From: Eubacteriales bacterium
GTDB lineage: Bacteria > Bacillota > Clostridia > Lachnospirales > Lachnospiraceae
Assembly (NCBI GenBank): GCA_030527715.1
Contig: JAUNAF010000001.1
Location: 1 to 64,000, forward strand
Reading direction: 5' to 3'
Length of the DNA stretch: 64,000 nt
Of the stretch, positions 24,304 through 36,400 are shown piece after piece. The notes below the pieces were generated by a model, which was given only the letters and a program-made list of their open reading frames with translations, made no database searches and had not been told where the DNA came from. How positions within the stretch are numbered: position 1 is the first letter of the stretch; every line of letters begins with the position of its first letter. The position numbers were made by a program, and so were the translations under genes.

Positions 24304-26676
24304 ATGACAGAAATTAGAAACAATATACCGATGGTGGCGCTTCGCGGACTGACGATCCTTCCGACGATGCTGATTCACTTTGACGTGAGCAGAAAAATGT
24401 CGATCCAGGCAGTCGAGGAGGCGCTGGCACAGGATCAGAAGCTGTTTGTGGTGACACAGAGAGATCCGGAAAAGGATTCCGTACAGAAGGAGGATCTCTA
24501 CAGCATCGGAACCATTGTGAATATCACACAGATCGTGAAGATGCCGAAGGGCATTGTCCGCGTACTGGCAGAAGGCCTTTCCAGAGCAGAGCTGCTGGAT
24601 CTGAGAAAGGAAGACTTTCTCGTGGCCGATGTCGCTGCCTATGTGGAGGAGGAGCAGGAGCTGCCGGCCGACTATCAGCAGGCGATGCTCCGCACTCTGA
24701 AGGATGCATTTGAGAATTATGCAGTCCTGCAGGGCAAGATCGGACGTGAAGTGGTTCTTCAGATCCTGGAAGAGGAGGACCTCTCCCTTGCCTCCTATCA
24801 GATCGCTGCAAATCTGGCGCTGCATTATAAACAGAAACAGAAGATCCTGGAGACAGCGACCGTGCGCGAGCGCTGTGAGCTGCTCTGCAGTCTGATGGAG
24901 AACGAACAGCAGGTCCTGAAGGTGCGCCGTGAGATCGAGGAAAAGGTCAAGGCAAGGATCGACAAGAATCAGCGCGAATATATTCTCAGAGAAGAGATGA
25001 AGATGATCCGCGAGGAGCTGAAGGAGGACAATCTGAATGAGGCAGATCAGTTTGCCGAAGAGCTGAAAAAGCTGGAGGCAAACGATGCGGTGAAGGAAAA
25101 GATCCAGAAGGAGATCGATCGTTTCCGCAGTGTAGGCATGAATTCCGGAGAGAGTTCCGTGATCCGCGGATATATCGAGACGCTGCTCTCGATGCCGTGG
25201 GATAAGGCTTCTACGGATTTTGAGGATCTGCAGAGAGCCAGAGAGATCCTGGAAGCAGACCACTATGGTCTGGAGAAGGTAAAGGAACGAGTGCTGGAGT
25301 TTCTGGCAGTGCGCATGTTGACAAAGAAAGGGGACAGCCCGATTCTCTGTCTCGTCGGACCGCCGGGAACAGGTAAGACTTCCATCGGAAAATCGATCGC
25401 AAAAGCCTTAAACAAGCAGTACGTGCGCATCAGTCTCGGCGGTGTGCGCGATGAGGCGGAGATCCGCGGACATCGCAGAACCTATATCGGAGCCATGCCG
25501 GGCAGAATCGCCAGCGGACTGAGATCCGCAGGCGTCAAAAATCCGCTGATGCTGCTCGATGAGATCGACAAGATGAGCAGTGACTACAAGGGCGATACCG
25601 CATCTGCGATGCTGGAGGTACTGGACAATGATCAGAACCGTGCCTTCCGTGATCACTACGTGGAGATCCCTCTGGATCTGTCGGAGGTGCTCTTTATTGC
25701 GACCGCAAACAGTGTTCAGACCATTCCGCGTCCGCTGCTGGATCGTATGGAGCTTATCGAGATCTCCAGTTATACCGAAAATGAGAAGTTTCACATTGCG
25801 AAGGAGCACCTTCTGCCGAAGCAGATCGAGCACAACGGTCTTTCGGACTATCGCGTGACGGTGACAGACGGGGCACTGCGCAAGGTGATTTCAGGATATA
25901 CCAGAGAAGCCGGCGTCCGCTCCCTGGAGCGCAGGCTCGGTGAGATCTGCCGCAAGGCAGCCAGAGAGATTCTGGAGAAAAACAGAAAATCCGTCCGTGT
26001 GACGGAGGAGCGTCTGGAGCGCTATCTCGGCAAGGCACGCTACACTGTGCAGGAGCGCAATGAGCAGAATGAGGTCGGCATCGTCCGCGGACTCGCATGG
26101 ACGAGCGTCGGCGGAGATACGTTGCAGATCGAGGTCAATATCATGCCGGGCAGAGGAGAATTCAGACTGACCGGACAGCTTGGAGACGTGATGAAGGAGT
26201 CTGCACAGGCAGGAATCAGCTATATCCGTTCCGTCAGCAGCACCTATCATATCTCCGACGATTTCTTCAAAAAGCAGGATATTCATATCCACATTCCGGA
26301 GGGAGCAGTTCCGAAGGACGGTCCGTCAGCGGGTGTGACGATGGTGACAGCCATGATCTCAGCGCTCACCGGAATTCCGGTAAGAGCAGACGTGGCAATG
26401 ACCGGAGAGATCACACTGCGTGGTCGTGTCCTTCCAATCGGAGGACTGAAGGAAAAGCTTCTGGCAGCAAAGAATGCGGGCATAAAAACCGTCTTTGTTC
26501 CGGAGAAGAACCGTGCGGATGTCGAGGAGATCTCAGACGAGATCAAAAAGGATCTGGAGATCTGCTATGCGCAGACGATGGCAGACATTCTGCCGAAGGC
26601 ACTTGCAGGAGAGATCCGACCGCACAAAAAGAACAAGAAGCGTAAGGAAAAGTCAGACGTGGAGAGTGAAGCATGA
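24304..26676 (+). CDS. lon: ATP-dependent protease La (Lon)
   Basis: A 790-residue cytoplasmic AAA+ protease. The N-terminal substrate-recognition domain covers about 1-200, followed by a coiled coil rich in Glu and Lys (about 210-300). Walker A GPPGTGKT is at 352-359. The C-terminal protease has catalytic S675 (DGPSAGV) and the lysine of GGLKEKLLAA. It ends in a basic tail (HKKNKKRKEK). The SD is weak. The stop overlaps the ysxC start (ATGA). Confidence 0.97.
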   Translation: MTEIRNNIPMVALRGLTILPTMLIHFDVSRKMSIQAVEEALAQDQKLFVVTQRDPEKDSVQKEDLYSIGTIVNITQIVKMPKGIVRVLAEGLSRAELLDLRKEDFLVADVAAYVEEEQELPADYQQAMLRTLKDAFENYAVLQGKIGREVVLQILEEEDLSLASYQIAANLALHYKQKQKILETATVRERCELLCSLMENEQQVLKVRREIEEKVKARIDKNQREYILREEMKMIREELKEDNLNEADQFAEELKKLEANDAVKEKIQKEIDRFRSVGMNSGESSVIRGYIETLLSMPWDKASTDFEDLQRAREILEADHYGLEKVKERVLEFLAVRMLTKKGDSPILCLVGPPGTGKTSIGKSIAKALNKQYVRISLGGVRDEAEIRGHRRTYIGAMPGRIASGLRSAGVKNPLMLLDEIDKMSSDYKGDTASAMLEVLDNDQNRAFRDHYVEIPLDLSEVLFIATANSVQTIPRPLLDRMELIEISSYTENEKFHIAKEHLLPKQIEHNGLSDYRVTVTDGALRKVISGYTREAGVRSLERRLGEICRKAAREILEKNRKSVRVTEERLERYLGKARYTVQERNEQNEVGIVRGLAWTSVGGDTLQIEVNIMPGRGEFRLTGQLGDVMKESAQAGISYIRSVSSTYHISDDFFKKQDIHIHIPEGAVPKDGPSAGVTMVTAMISALTGIPVRADVAMTGEITLRGRVLPIGGLKEKLLAAKNAGIKTVFVPEKNRADVEEISDEIKKDLEICYAQTMADILPKALAGEIRPHKKNKKRKEKSDVESEA

Positions 26677-27254
26677 TCGTTAAAAATGTAAATCTGGAAA
26701 CTGTCTGCGGTATCACCAGCGTTCTTCCGGTTCATGAGAAGATCGAGGTGGCCTTTGCCGGAAAATCAAATGTAGGCAAGTCTTCCCTGATCAATGCCAT
26801 GGTCAATCGGAAAGCACTCGCACGTACGAGTTCTTCTCCGGGAAAAACGCAGACGATCAACTTTTATAATATCAATGACGCCATGTATCTGGTGGATCTT
26901 CCCGGATACGGCTATGCAAAGGTCTCACAGTCAGAGAAAGAAAAGTGGGGAAAACTGATCGAGAATTATCTGCAGAAATCGCAGATGCTCAAGGCAGTCT
27001 TCCTGCTGGTCGATATCCGCCATGATCCGTCCGCAAATGACAGGCAGATGTATGAGTGGATGGCATACAATGGCTATGAGCCGATCATCGTTGCTACGAA
27101 GCTGGACAAGATCAAGAGAAGTCAGGTCGCAAAGCAGGTCAAAGCGATCCGCCAGGGACTTGGCATGAAGGCAGACGGCATCGTGATTCCTTTTTCCTCT
27201 GAGACAAAACAGGGAAGAGAGGAGATCTGGGCACTGATTGATTCCTGGCTTTAA
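26673..27254 (+). CDS. ysxC: Ribosome biogenesis GTP-binding protein YsxC/EngB
   Basis: A 193-residue small GTPase needed for large-subunit assembly. G1 GKSNVGKS is at 30-37, G3 is DLPGYGYA, and G4 is TKLDKIK. It overlaps the lon stop by 4 bases, an order conserved in Firmicutes. Confidence 0.96.
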   Translation: MIVKNVNLETVCGITSVLPVHEKIEVAFAGKSNVGKSSLINAMVNRKALARTSSSPGKTQTINFYNINDAMYLVDLPGYGYAKVSQSEKEKWGKLIENYLQKSQMLKAVFLLVDIRHDPSANDRQMYEWMAYNGYEPIIVATKLDKIKRSQVAKQVKAIRQGLGMKADGIVIPFSSETKQGREEIWALIDSWL

Positions 27255-27286
27255 ACACAGTCAGGGCAGATAGGAGGAGTAAGATT

Positions 27287-29938
27287 ATGAGCAGGGAGCT
27301 CGCGAAAACCTACGATCCGAAAGGACTTGAGGATCGTCTTTATCAGAAATGGATGGATAATGGATACTTCCATGCAAAAGTAAATCCGGACAAAAAACCG
27401 TTTACCATCGTTATGCCGCCGCCAAATGTTACCGGACAGCTGCATATGGGACATGCTCTGGATGAGACCATGCAGGACATCCTGATCCGTTTTAAGCGCA
27501 TGCAGGGCTATGAGGCTCTGTGGCAGCCGGGTACCGACCACGCAGCGATCGCTACCGAGGTAAAGGTCATCGACAAGCTGAAAAAAGAAGGTATCGACAA
27601 AAACGAGATCGGCCGTGAGGAATTCTTAAAGCATGCCTGGGCATGGAAAGAGGAGTACGGCAGCCGCATCATCAATCAGCTGAAAAAGCTCGGAGCTTCC
27701 GCTGACTGGGAGAGAGAGCGTTTCACGATGGATGAGGGATGTTCCAAGGCAGTAGAGGAAGTATTCGTACGCCTGTATGAGAAAGGCTGGATCTACAAGG
27801 GCAGCCGTATCATCAACTGGTGTCCGGTATGCCAGACCTCTATTTCCGACGCTGAGGTAGAGCATGAGGATCAGGATGGATTCTTCTGGCACATCAACTA
27901 CCCGGTAGTGGGAGAGCCTGGAAAATTTGTTGAGATCGCAACTACCAGACCGGAGACACTGCTGGGCGACAGCGCAGTGGCAGTCAACCCGGAGGATGAG
28001 AGATATACAGATCTGGTCGGCAAGATGCTCAGCCTTCCGCTGACAGACCGTCAGATCCCGGTAGTCGCTGACGCTTATGTAGACAAGGAGTTCGGTACCG
28101 GATGCGTAAAGATCACACCGGCACATGACCCGAACGACTTTGAAGTAGGAAAACGCCATAATCTGCCGGAGATCTGCATCATGAACGATGATGCGACCAT
28201 CAATGAGCTCGGCGGCAAGTACGCAGGCATGGACCGTTACGAGGCCCGCAAGGCAATGGTGAAGGATCTGGAGGATCTCGGACTGCTGGTGAAGGTAGTA
28301 CCGCATTCTCACAGTGTCGGAACACATGACCGCTGCAAGACCACCGTTGAGCCGATGATCAAGCAGCAGTGGTTCGTAAAGATGGACGAGATGGCAAAGG
28401 CAGCGATCGATGCGCTCAAGACCGGCGAGCTGACCTTCGTTCCGGATCGTTTTGACAAGACCTATCTGCACTGGCTGGAGAATATCCGTGACTGGTGTAT
28501 TTCCAGACAGCTCTGGTGGGGACACCGCATCCCGGCATATTACTGTGACGACTGCGGTGAGATCGTAGTACAGCGCGGCGGAGCACCGGCGAAGTGCCCG
28601 AAGTGCGGAGGCACTCATCTGACACAGGATGAGGATACACTGGATACCTGGTTCTCCTCAGCACTCTGGCCGTTCTCAACCTTAGGCTGGCCGGACAAGA
28701 CTCCGGAGCTGGAGTACTTCTATCCGACCGATGTACTGGTAACCGGATACGATATCATTTTCTTCTGGGTGATCCGTATGGTATTCTCAGGTATGGAGCA
28801 GACTAAGAAGAGCCCGTTCCACCATGTTCTGATCCACGGACTGGTGCGCGACTCACAGGGACGCAAGATGAGCAAGTCCCTCGGAAACGGTATCGATCCG
28901 CTTGAGGTAATTGACAAATACGGTGCAGACGCACTCCGTCTGACACTGATGACCGGTAATGCACCGGGAAATGATATGCGTTTCTACTGGGAGCGTGTTG
29001 AGGCAAGCAGAAACTTTGCTAACAAGATCTGGAATGCTTCCCGCTTTATCATGATGAACCTGGAGAAGGCGGAGGTTCCGCAGCAGATGCCGGCAGATCA
29101 GCTGACACAGGCTGACCAGTGGATCCTGTCCAAGGTCAACACCCTGGCAAAGGATGTTACCGAGAATATGGAGAAATTCGAGCTCGGAATCGCTGTTCAG
29201 AAGGTCTATGACTTTATCTGGGAGGAATTCTGCGACTGGTACATCGAGATGGTGAAGCCGCGTCTCTACAGTGAGACCGATGAGACCAAGGCAGCAGCAC
29301 TCTGGACGCTGAAGACCGTTCTTGGCAATGCATTAAAGATGCTGCACCCGTATATGCCGTTCATCACGGAGGAGATCTACTGCACTCTGAATCCGCAGGA
29401 AGAGTCCATCATGATCTCTGAGTGGCCGGTATGGACCGAGGAGTGGAACTTTGCCGCACAGGAAGCTGCAGTGGAGACGATCAAGGCTGCAGTCAGAGAG
29501 ATCCGAAATGTACGTACCGGAATGAACGTTCCGCCAAGCAGAAAGGCAAGAGTCTACGTTGTCTCTGAGAAAGAGGAGATCCGTGACATCTTTGAGGCAG
29601 GAAAGCTCTTCTTTGCATCACTCGGATATGCCAGCGAGGTGATTGTTCAGGCAGACAAGAACGGCATTGAGCCGGATGCTGTTTCCGCAGTGATCCATGA
29701 GGCAGTGCTGTATCTGCCGTTCGCAGAGCTGGTGGATATCGACAAGGAGATCGAGCGTCTGAAGAAGGAAGAAGCCCGTCTTGAGAAAGAGCTTGCCCGC
29801 GTCAACGGTATGCTGAGCAATGAAAAATTTGTCAGCAAGGCACCGGCAGCAAAGATCGAGGAAGAAAAGGCCAAACAGGCAAAATATTCCGATATGATGA
29901 AACAGGTGAAAGAGCGCCTGAGTCAGTTAGAAAAATAA
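27287..29938 (+). CDS. valS: Valyl-tRNA synthetase
   Basis: An 883-residue class I synthetase. HMGH is at 53-56 (HIGH motif) and KMSKS at 527-531. The editing domain lies between them ([14 protein letters not shown] region). The C-terminal coiled coil (about 815-883) is the usual tRNA-binding arm. The SD AGGAGTAAG is good, and only 32 bases separate it from ysxC, so there is no room for a T-box. Confidence 0.97.
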   Translation: MSRELAKTYDPKGLEDRLYQKWMDNGYFHAKVNPDKKPFTIVMPPPNVTGQLHMGHALDETMQDILIRFKRMQGYEALWQPGTDHAAIATEVKVIDKLKKEGIDKNEIGREEFLKHAWAWKEEYGSRIINQLKKLGASADWERERFTMDEGCSKAVEEVFVRLYEKGWIYKGSRIINWCPVCQTSISDAEVEHEDQDGFFWHINYPVVGEPGKFVEIATTRPETLLGDSAVAVNPEDERYTDLVGKMLSLPLTDRQIPVVADAYVDKEFGTGCVKITPAHDPNDFEVGKRHNLPEICIMNDDATINELGGKYAGMDRYEARKAMVKDLEDLGLLVKVVPHSHSVGTHDRCKTTVEPMIKQQWFVKMDEMAKAAIDALKTGELTFVPDRFDKTYLHWLENIRDWCISRQLWWGHRIPAYYCDDCGEIVVQRGGAPAKCPKCGGTHLTQDEDTLDTWFSSALWPFSTLGWPDKTPELEYFYPTDVLVTGYDIIFFWVIRMVFSGMEQTKKSPFHHVLIHGLVRDSQGRKMSKSLGNGIDPLEVIDKYGADALRLTLMTGNAPGNDMRFYWERVEASRNFANKIWNASRFIMMNLEKAEVPQQMPADQLTQADQWILSKVNTLAKDVTENMEKFELGIAVQKVYDFIWEEFCDWYIEMVKPRLYSETDETKAAALWTLKTVLGNALKMLHPYMPFITEEIYCTLNPQEESIMISEWPVWTEEWNFAAQEAAVETIKAAVREIRNVRTGMNVPPSRKARVYVVSEKEEIRDIFEAGKLFFASLGYASEVIVQADKNGIEPDAVSAVIHEAVLYLPFAELVDIDKEIERLKKEEARLEKELARVNGMLSNEKFVSKAPAAKIEEEKAKQAKYSDMMKQVKERLSQLEK

Positions 29939-29970
29939 GCCGTAAGGCAGTGATACGAAAGACAAAGCAA

Positions 29971-30027
29971 AAAGGAGCTGTTGCAAAACAGATGAGCAGT
30001 CATCTATGGAGCAATGGCTCCTTTCAC
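29971..30027 (+). terminator. Long hairpin terminator after valS
   Basis: Nested pairing AAAGGAGC/GCTCCTTT (29971-29978 with 30017-30024), TTGC/GCAA and AGATGA/TCATCT around a GCAG loop. The final T run is short. Confidence 0.7.
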
Positions 30028-30048
30028 AAAACCGGAGAATAAAGGAAA

Positions 30049-33000
30049 ATGTCTTTACAGTTTATTCTGGGAAACAGCGGAAGCGGAAAATCCCAAACCT
30101 TATATCAGAAAATAATCGATGCTTCGATACAGTCGCCGGAGACAAAATTCCTGGTGATCGTACCGGAGCAGTTTACTATGCAGACACAGCGTGAACTGGT
30201 ACATCTGCATCCGGCAGGTGGCATCTGGAATATTGACATTCTGAGCTTTGCGAGACTTTCGCACCGTGTGTTCGAAGAGACTGCGGCGGAACAGCGAAGA
30301 GTTCTGGAGGAGAGCGGAAAAACACTGCTTCTGCGCCGGGCGGCGACCCGGGAGGGAGAGCAGCTGAAGGTGCTGAAAGGCAGTCTGAAAAAGCGCGGCT
30401 GTCTGAAACAGATGAAGTCCATTCTCTCAGAGCTGGTGCAGTATGATATCGGCGAGGGAGAGATGGAACAGCTGATGGAGGCCTCCAGGACCAATCCGAG
30501 GCTTGCCTGCAAGCTGGAGGATATCCAGACCCTCTATGACGCATTTCAGAGAGAGCTTGAGGGCAAATATATCACTGCAGAGCAGACACTGGAGCTGCTG
30601 TGTGAAAAGGCAGCGGATTCATCGCTTTTGAAGGATGCAGTGATCGCACTGGATGGATTTACCGGATTTACACCGATTCAGAACAAGCTTCTGCGCAAAC
30701 TGATGACGATCACAAAAGAGATCTATGTGACAGTCACGGTGGATTCAGAGCGGTCTGCGGGTTACAGCAGAGAGCAGGATCTGTTCTATCTGAGCAGCAG
30801 GACCATACGGAGCCTGCGGATGATGGCAGAGGAGGAGGGCTGTCCGGTGCTTCCGTCTCTGATCTGCAGAGAGCCGGAAACTGCCAGAAAGACAGATCCG
30901 TCCATGCTGCGCCATCTGAAGAGACAGCTGTTTCGCAGCGGTCACAGAATGTCGTTTGCGGTGTCGGAGAGGGCAGCAGAGGAGATCTCGCTGCATATCG
31001 CGACTGATCCGCGCGGTGAGGCGGAGGCGGCAGCACAGACGATCCGTTCACTGGTACAGAAGGGGTATCGTTACCGGGATATTGCCGTGATCGTGGGAGA
31101 TCCGGCCTCCTATGTGGAGCATCTGCCGAGAATCTTCAGGGACTATGACATTCCGTGTTTTATGGACCAGAAAAGAAATGTGCTGTCCAATCCGATGGTC
31201 GAGCTGATCCGCGCCCTGATGGAGATGCTCAGAAGGGATTACAGCAGAGAGACTGTTTTCCGCTGTCTGCGCACCGGACTGTGCAGGCAGGAGGCAGAGC
31301 ACACGGATCTTCTGGAAAACTTCTGTATGGCAGCGGGGATCCGGGGATTTTCAAAGTGGAAAAAGAGCTTTGCGGAAATTCAGGGGAATTTCACGGAGGA
31401 ACAGAGAGAACTCTGTGAGGCGCAGAGAGCGGCCTGGATGGAGCCGCTGCTGACACTGACCCCGCTTCTGAAGTCAAAGAAGACCACCGTGCGCGAAAAA
31501 ACAGAAGGACTCTACCGTTTTCTGGCGCATTATGATGTGCAGAGACAGCTGAGCAGCTATGAACAGCGGTTTCATGAGGAGGGCGAGGAAGCTTATGCAA
31601 AGGAGTATGCACAGGTATACGCAGAGGTGATCCGTCTCTTCGACAAAATGGTGGAGCTTCTCGGTGCGGAGACTCTGTCGCTGGAAGAATATGCAGAGCT
31701 TCTGGAAGCCGGATTTGAAGAGATGAGGATCGGTATCATTCCGCCGACCTCAGACTGTGTGCAGGTCGGAGATCTGGAGAGAACCAGACTGAACCATGTA
31801 AAAGTCATGCTGGTGCTTGGCTTAAATGACGGCTGGGTGCCGAAGTCCGGAGGAAACGGCGGTCTGCTCTCGGATTTTGAGCGTGAACTGCTTGGCAGCT
31901 CCGGAGTGGAGCTTGCCCCGACGGCAAAACAGGAGAGTTATATACAGAAATTTTACCTTTATCTCGCGTTCACAAAGCCGACGGATCATCTGTATCTGTC
32001 CTGCTGCAGAACGACGGGGGATGGTAGTGTCATGCGTCCTTCCTATGTGATGAGGACGATCCAGCGTCTGTTCCCGACACTGACGATCCATGATGAGTCC
32101 GGAAAGAGCTGTCTGAACGGCAGAGCATCAACACCGAAGAGCGCGCTGAAAGATCTGACTGCAGGACTGAGAACACTCGGCGGTCAGGTGGAAAATGATC
32201 CCTGGCTCGAACTGTATCAGTGGTATCGCGGGCAGGAGAACTATCAGGCACTGACGGATAATCTGATATCGGCTGCTTTTCTGACCTTTGACCGGAGCGG
32301 AATCGGAGCAAAGGCAGCGAAAGAGCTGTACGGAAGTATTCTGACCGGAAGTATCTCAAGGCTGGAGCAGTTTGCCACCTGCGCATGTAAGCACTTTCTT
32401 CAGTACGGACTGAGGATCACTGAGCGTCAGGAGTACCGCTTCCTTCCGGTGGATATGGGAAATCTCTTCCATGCGGCAATGCAGGCATTTGCGGAAAGAG
32501 TCAGAGACAGTGAATACAGCTGGAAGGATCTTCCGGAGGAGAAAAGAGAACTGTTTCTCGATGAAAGTCTGCAGGCTGCTGCAGAAAAATGCGGAGGAGC
32601 GATCCTGCATGCGACGGCCAGAAACGAGGCACTGCTTGCGCGCATCCGTCGAATCCTGAAAAGAACGGTCTGGGCGCTGCAGCTGCAGGTGAGGGCAGGC
32701 AGTTTTGTGCCGACGGCCTTTGAGATCCCGTTTTCCCAGTATCGTGAGTTGGAGAGTGTCACGATCCCGCTGGAGGATGGTCAGATGCAGCTGAAGGGCA
32801 GGATCGACCGCATCGATCTGAGCGAACAGGAGGATCAGATCTACCTGAAAATCGTGGATTATAAGTCCGGAAAAACAAAGTTTGACCTGAATGAGCTCTA
32901 CTACGGACTGCAGCTGCAGCTGGTCGTCTATCTGAGCGCAGCGATGGAGCTGGAGGCACGGCTGCATCCGGAGAAGGAGATCGTTCCGGCAGGTATCTTT

Positions 33001-33471
33001 TACTCTTACATGAGGGATCCGCTGCTGGAGACGGATGAATCGCAGGTGGAGGAAGCAATGTTAAAGGCACTCTGCCCGAACGGACTGGTCAATGATGACC
33101 CCGAGATCCTGAAAAACCTGGACAATACACTCGCACCGGGGGAAAAGTCTGCAGTGATACCGGTGGATCTGACGACTAAGGGAGTCCCGTCGAAACGGTC
33201 GAAGACCGTCACCACAGAACAGTTTCGTGAGCTTGGTGCTTTTGCACGCAGAAAGATGCAGGAGAACGGCAGCCGGATCCTTGCCGGCGAGACAGCACCG
33301 AATCCGTTCGAGAGAACTACGGGAAAGAGCTGCGATTTCTGCATCTACCAGTCTGTCTGCAGGATGGACAGGAAGATCCCGGGCATGATGATGCGGAAAC
33401 TGAAGGAGTATTCGCAGGAAGAGCTCTGGGAGCTTCTGCGCACAGAGAAAGATACGGAGGAGAGCAAATGA
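30049..33471 (+). CDS. addB: ATP-dependent helicase/nuclease subunit B
   Basis: A 1140-residue subunit of the AddAB enzyme that processes double-strand breaks up to Chi. Walker A GNSGSGKS is at 8-15. The C-terminal RecB-type nuclease has IDRIDL and VDYKSG. Four cysteines of the 4Fe-4S staple are visible, one in TCACKHFL and three in CDFCIYQSVC. Length is normal. SD AAAGGAAA. It overlaps addA by 4 bases. Confidence 0.95.
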   Translation: MSLQFILGNSGSGKSQTLYQKIIDASIQSPETKFLVIVPEQFTMQTQRELVHLHPAGGIWNIDILSFARLSHRVFEETAAEQRRVLEESGKTLLLRRAATREGEQLKVLKGSLKKRGCLKQMKSILSELVQYDIGEGEMEQLMEASRTNPRLACKLEDIQTLYDAFQRELEGKYITAEQTLELLCEKAADSSLLKDAVIALDGFTGFTPIQNKLLRKLMTITKEIYVTVTVDSERSAGYSREQDLFYLSSRTIRSLRMMAEEEGCPVLPSLICREPETARKTDPSMLRHLKRQLFRSGHRMSFAVSERAAEEISLHIATDPRGEAEAAAQTIRSLVQKGYRYRDIAVIVGDPASYVEHLPRIFRDYDIPCFMDQKRNVLSNPMVELIRALMEMLRRDYSRETVFRCLRTGLCRQEAEHTDLLENFCMAAGIRGFSKWKKSFAEIQGNFTEEQRELCEAQRAAWMEPLLTLTPLLKSKKTTVREKTEGLYRFLAHYDVQRQLSSYEQRFHEEGEEAYAKEYAQVYAEVIRLFDKMVELLGAETLSLEEYAELLEAGFEEMRIGIIPPTSDCVQVGDLERTRLNHVKVMLVLGLNDGWVPKSGGNGGLLSDFERELLGSSGVELAPTAKQESYIQKFYLYLAFTKPTDHLYLSCCRTTGDGSVMRPSYVMRTIQRLFPTLTIHDESGKSCLNGRASTPKSALKDLTAGLRTLGGQVENDPWLELYQWYRGQENYQALTDNLISAAFLTFDRSGIGAKAAKELYGSILTGSISRLEQFATCACKHFLQYGLRITERQEYRFLPVDMGNLFHAAMQAFAERVRDSEYSWKDLPEEKRELFLDESLQAAAEKCGGAILHATARNEALLARIRRILKRTVWALQLQVRAGSFVPTAFEIPFSQYRELESVTIPLEDGQMQLKGRIDRIDLSEQEDQIYLKIVDYKSGKTKFDLNELYYGLQLQLVVYLSAAMELEARLHPEKEIVPAGIFYSYMRDPLLETDESQVEEAMLKALCPNGLVNDDPEILKNLDNTLAPGEKSAVIPVDLTTKGVPSKRSKTVTTEQFRELGAFARRKMQENGSRILAGETAPNPFERTTGKSCDFCIYQSVCRMDRKIPGMMMRKLKEYSQEELWELLRTEKDTEESK

Positions 33472-36400
33472 GTATCACATGGACCGATGAGCAGAGGGAA
33501 GTGATCGAGCAGAGAGACTGTGATATTCTGGTCTCTGCTGCGGCAGGATCCGGAAAGACCGCAGTTCTGGTCGAGAGGATCCTGTCCAGACTGATGGATC
33601 CGGTCAGACCTCTGGATATTGATCATTTTCTGATCGTGACCTTCACAAATGCGGCAGCAGGAGAGATGAAGGAACGTATCAGAGAGGCTCTGGAGACAAA
33701 ACTGGAGCAGGAAGAGCTCTCTTCTGAGATGGAGGAGCATCTTTCCAGACAGACCATGCTGCTGCAGAATGCACAGATCACGACGATCCACAGCTTCTGC
33801 CAGCATGTGATCCGCAGCTACTTCCAGACCGTGGATCTGGATCCGGATTTCAGGATCATGGATGATGGAGAGAAGAAGCTGCTGCAGAGCGATGTGCTGG
33901 AACAGCTGCTCGAAGACAATTATCTGCAGGCGGATCCTGCATTTCTTGAGATGACGGAATCCTACTGCGCGGGCAGGGACGATAAAGGGCTGGAAAAGCT
34001 GATCATGCAGCTGTATGAGTTTTCGATGAGTGCGCCATGGCCGCGGGAGTGGATGGAGCAGTGCGCCGCAGCATATGAGGTGTCAGATCCGCAGTCTCTC
34101 TCCGAGCGAGCCTGGGTGCGCAGAATATTTGAAATGGCAGACGCACTTCTGCAGGAGGCGGCAGGTCAGGCAGCACGCGCGGTCAGCATCTGCCAGGAAG
34201 CGGACGGACCGGCACCGTATCTGGAGGCGGTCGAAGCAGATCTTGAGATGCTGGAGCAGCTGAGCGGGTGTCCGGATTTCGCGGCGCTTGGCAGAGCTTT
34301 TGAGACTCTGGCGTCCTGGAAGCGGCTTTCCAACAAAAAGTCACCGGGGACTGCAGAAGAAAAAAAGGAAGAAGTGAAGCGGCTGCGGGAAGCCTACAAG
34401 AAAACCGTGACGGATCTGCAGAATGATTACTTCTATGCTCCGGTAGAGAAGATCGCAGAAGAGATGCAGAAGGCTGCACCGGCTCTGAGGGAACTGGTGC
34501 GGGTGACCGGACAGTTTATGGAGCGCTATGCAGAGGAAAAGCGCAGAAAAAATTATATGGACTTTGACGATCTGGAGCATTTTGCACTTCGGATCCTGAT
34601 CCGCCGTGCAGACGGAGAGGAAGAGCGCACAGAGGCGGCAAAGGAGCTCTCCGACTGGTATGAGGAGATCATGATCGATGAGTATCAGGACAGCAACCTG
34701 GTACAGGAGATCATTCTGAACAGCATCTGCGGACATGAACAGGGCAGATACAACATCTTTCAGGTCGGAGATGTCAAGCAGAGTATTTACAGATTCCGTC
34801 TGGCAAGACCGGAGCTGTTTATGGAAAAATATGACCGTTATACAAGGGAAGGCGGAGTGGAGCACCGCATTGATCTGCATAAAAACTTCCGAAGCAGGGA
34901 TGAGGTGCTGCAGCTCTCGAACTTCCTGTTTGAGCAGCTGATGCAGAGAGATCTGGGAGGTGTGGTCTACGATGATGCGGCAGCCCTCTATCCGGGAGCT
35001 GATTATCCGGAATGTCCGGGAGGTACGCCGAACTCAGAGCTGCTGCTTGTGGAGAGCGGTCATGATGAAGAGGAGATCGATGATTCTGAACGCGAGCTGG
35101 AGGCCAGGGCAGTCGGAAAGCGGATCCGTGAGATCGTCGGACATCAGCTGATCTATGACCGGAAAAAGGAGAGCTTTCACCCGGCAGAGTACGGGGATAT
35201 CGTCGTGCTCCTTCGAACGATCAGCGGATGGGCAGATACGTTTGTAAAAATATTTGCGGAAATGGGAATTCCTGCATTTTCCGGTTCAAAGAGCGGCTAT
35301 TTTTCCGCACCGGAGATTCAGACGATGCTCGCCCTGCTGAAACTGATCGACAATCCGTATCAGGATATTCCGATGGCTGCGGTGCTGTCATCGCCGATCG
35401 TGGGACTCACGACAGAGGAGATGGCAAGGATACGTATCCGCCATCCGGAGCGGCCGTTCGCAGAGGCCTGCAGGGAGGAGGAGATGCTGACCGAATTCTG
35501 GGAACAGCTGAACCGTCTCCGCAGAAAAGCAGTCTATCTGCCGGTGCAGGAGCTGTTGTTTGAGATCTACCGTGTGACCGGATACGATGCCTATGCAGCA
35601 GCAATGCCCGGCGGGGAGCAGAGAGAGGCAAATCTCAAGATGCTGACAGAGAAGGCGATCGCGTTCGAGAACAGCGGATTTTCCGGTCTCTACAACTTTA
35701 TCAGATACATTGAGAATCTTCATAAATATGAGATCGATTACGGTGAGGCAGCGCTGCAGGGGGAAGGCGAACAGACTGTGCAGATCCTGAGTATTCACAA
35801 GAGCAAGGGTCTGGAATTCCCGATCGTCTTTGTCAGCGGCATGGGCAAGCGCTTCAATCAGTCAGATACGATCGGACAGATGGTGCTGCATGCAGATTAC
35901 GGAATCGGCGCGGACTATGCAGATCCGATACTGCGCATCCGCCGCCAGACACTGCTGAAGCAGATGATGAAGCGGCAGCTGCAGCTGGAAAATCTCGGGG
36001 AGGAACTGCGTGTCCTCTACGTGGCGCTGACCAGAGCCAGGGAAAAGCTGATCCTGACAGGAACCGTCAAAAGTGCTGAGGCTGCCCTTGAGCGTTATGA
36101 AAAACTTGCAAAGGGCAGGGCAGAAGTACTGTCCTTCTCAGTTCGTAGCTCGGCGAGAACCTATCTGGACTGGATCGTTCCGGCACTGCTGCGCAACCGT
36201 TGTGCGGATCATCTGAGGCAGCAGTTCGCACTTGGTCCGGCCTCTTTTTCAACGCACTATGAGAAAGAGATCTTCACGGAACTGTCAGTGGTCACTGTGC
36301 GGGATCTGATCACCGAGGAGAAGGATCACCAGCTGCAGACCGGACTGACCAAAGAAGTACTGCTCGCGATCCCGCAGGAGCAGATCTTTGATGAGGAGGC

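Noticed and set aside
27255..27286. T-box leader before valS
   Set aside because: Only 32 bases separate it from ysxC, too short for a T-box.
30006..30194. 62-codon frame before addB
   Set aside because: It starts inside the valS terminator hairpin and overlaps addB in another frame, with no family resemblance.
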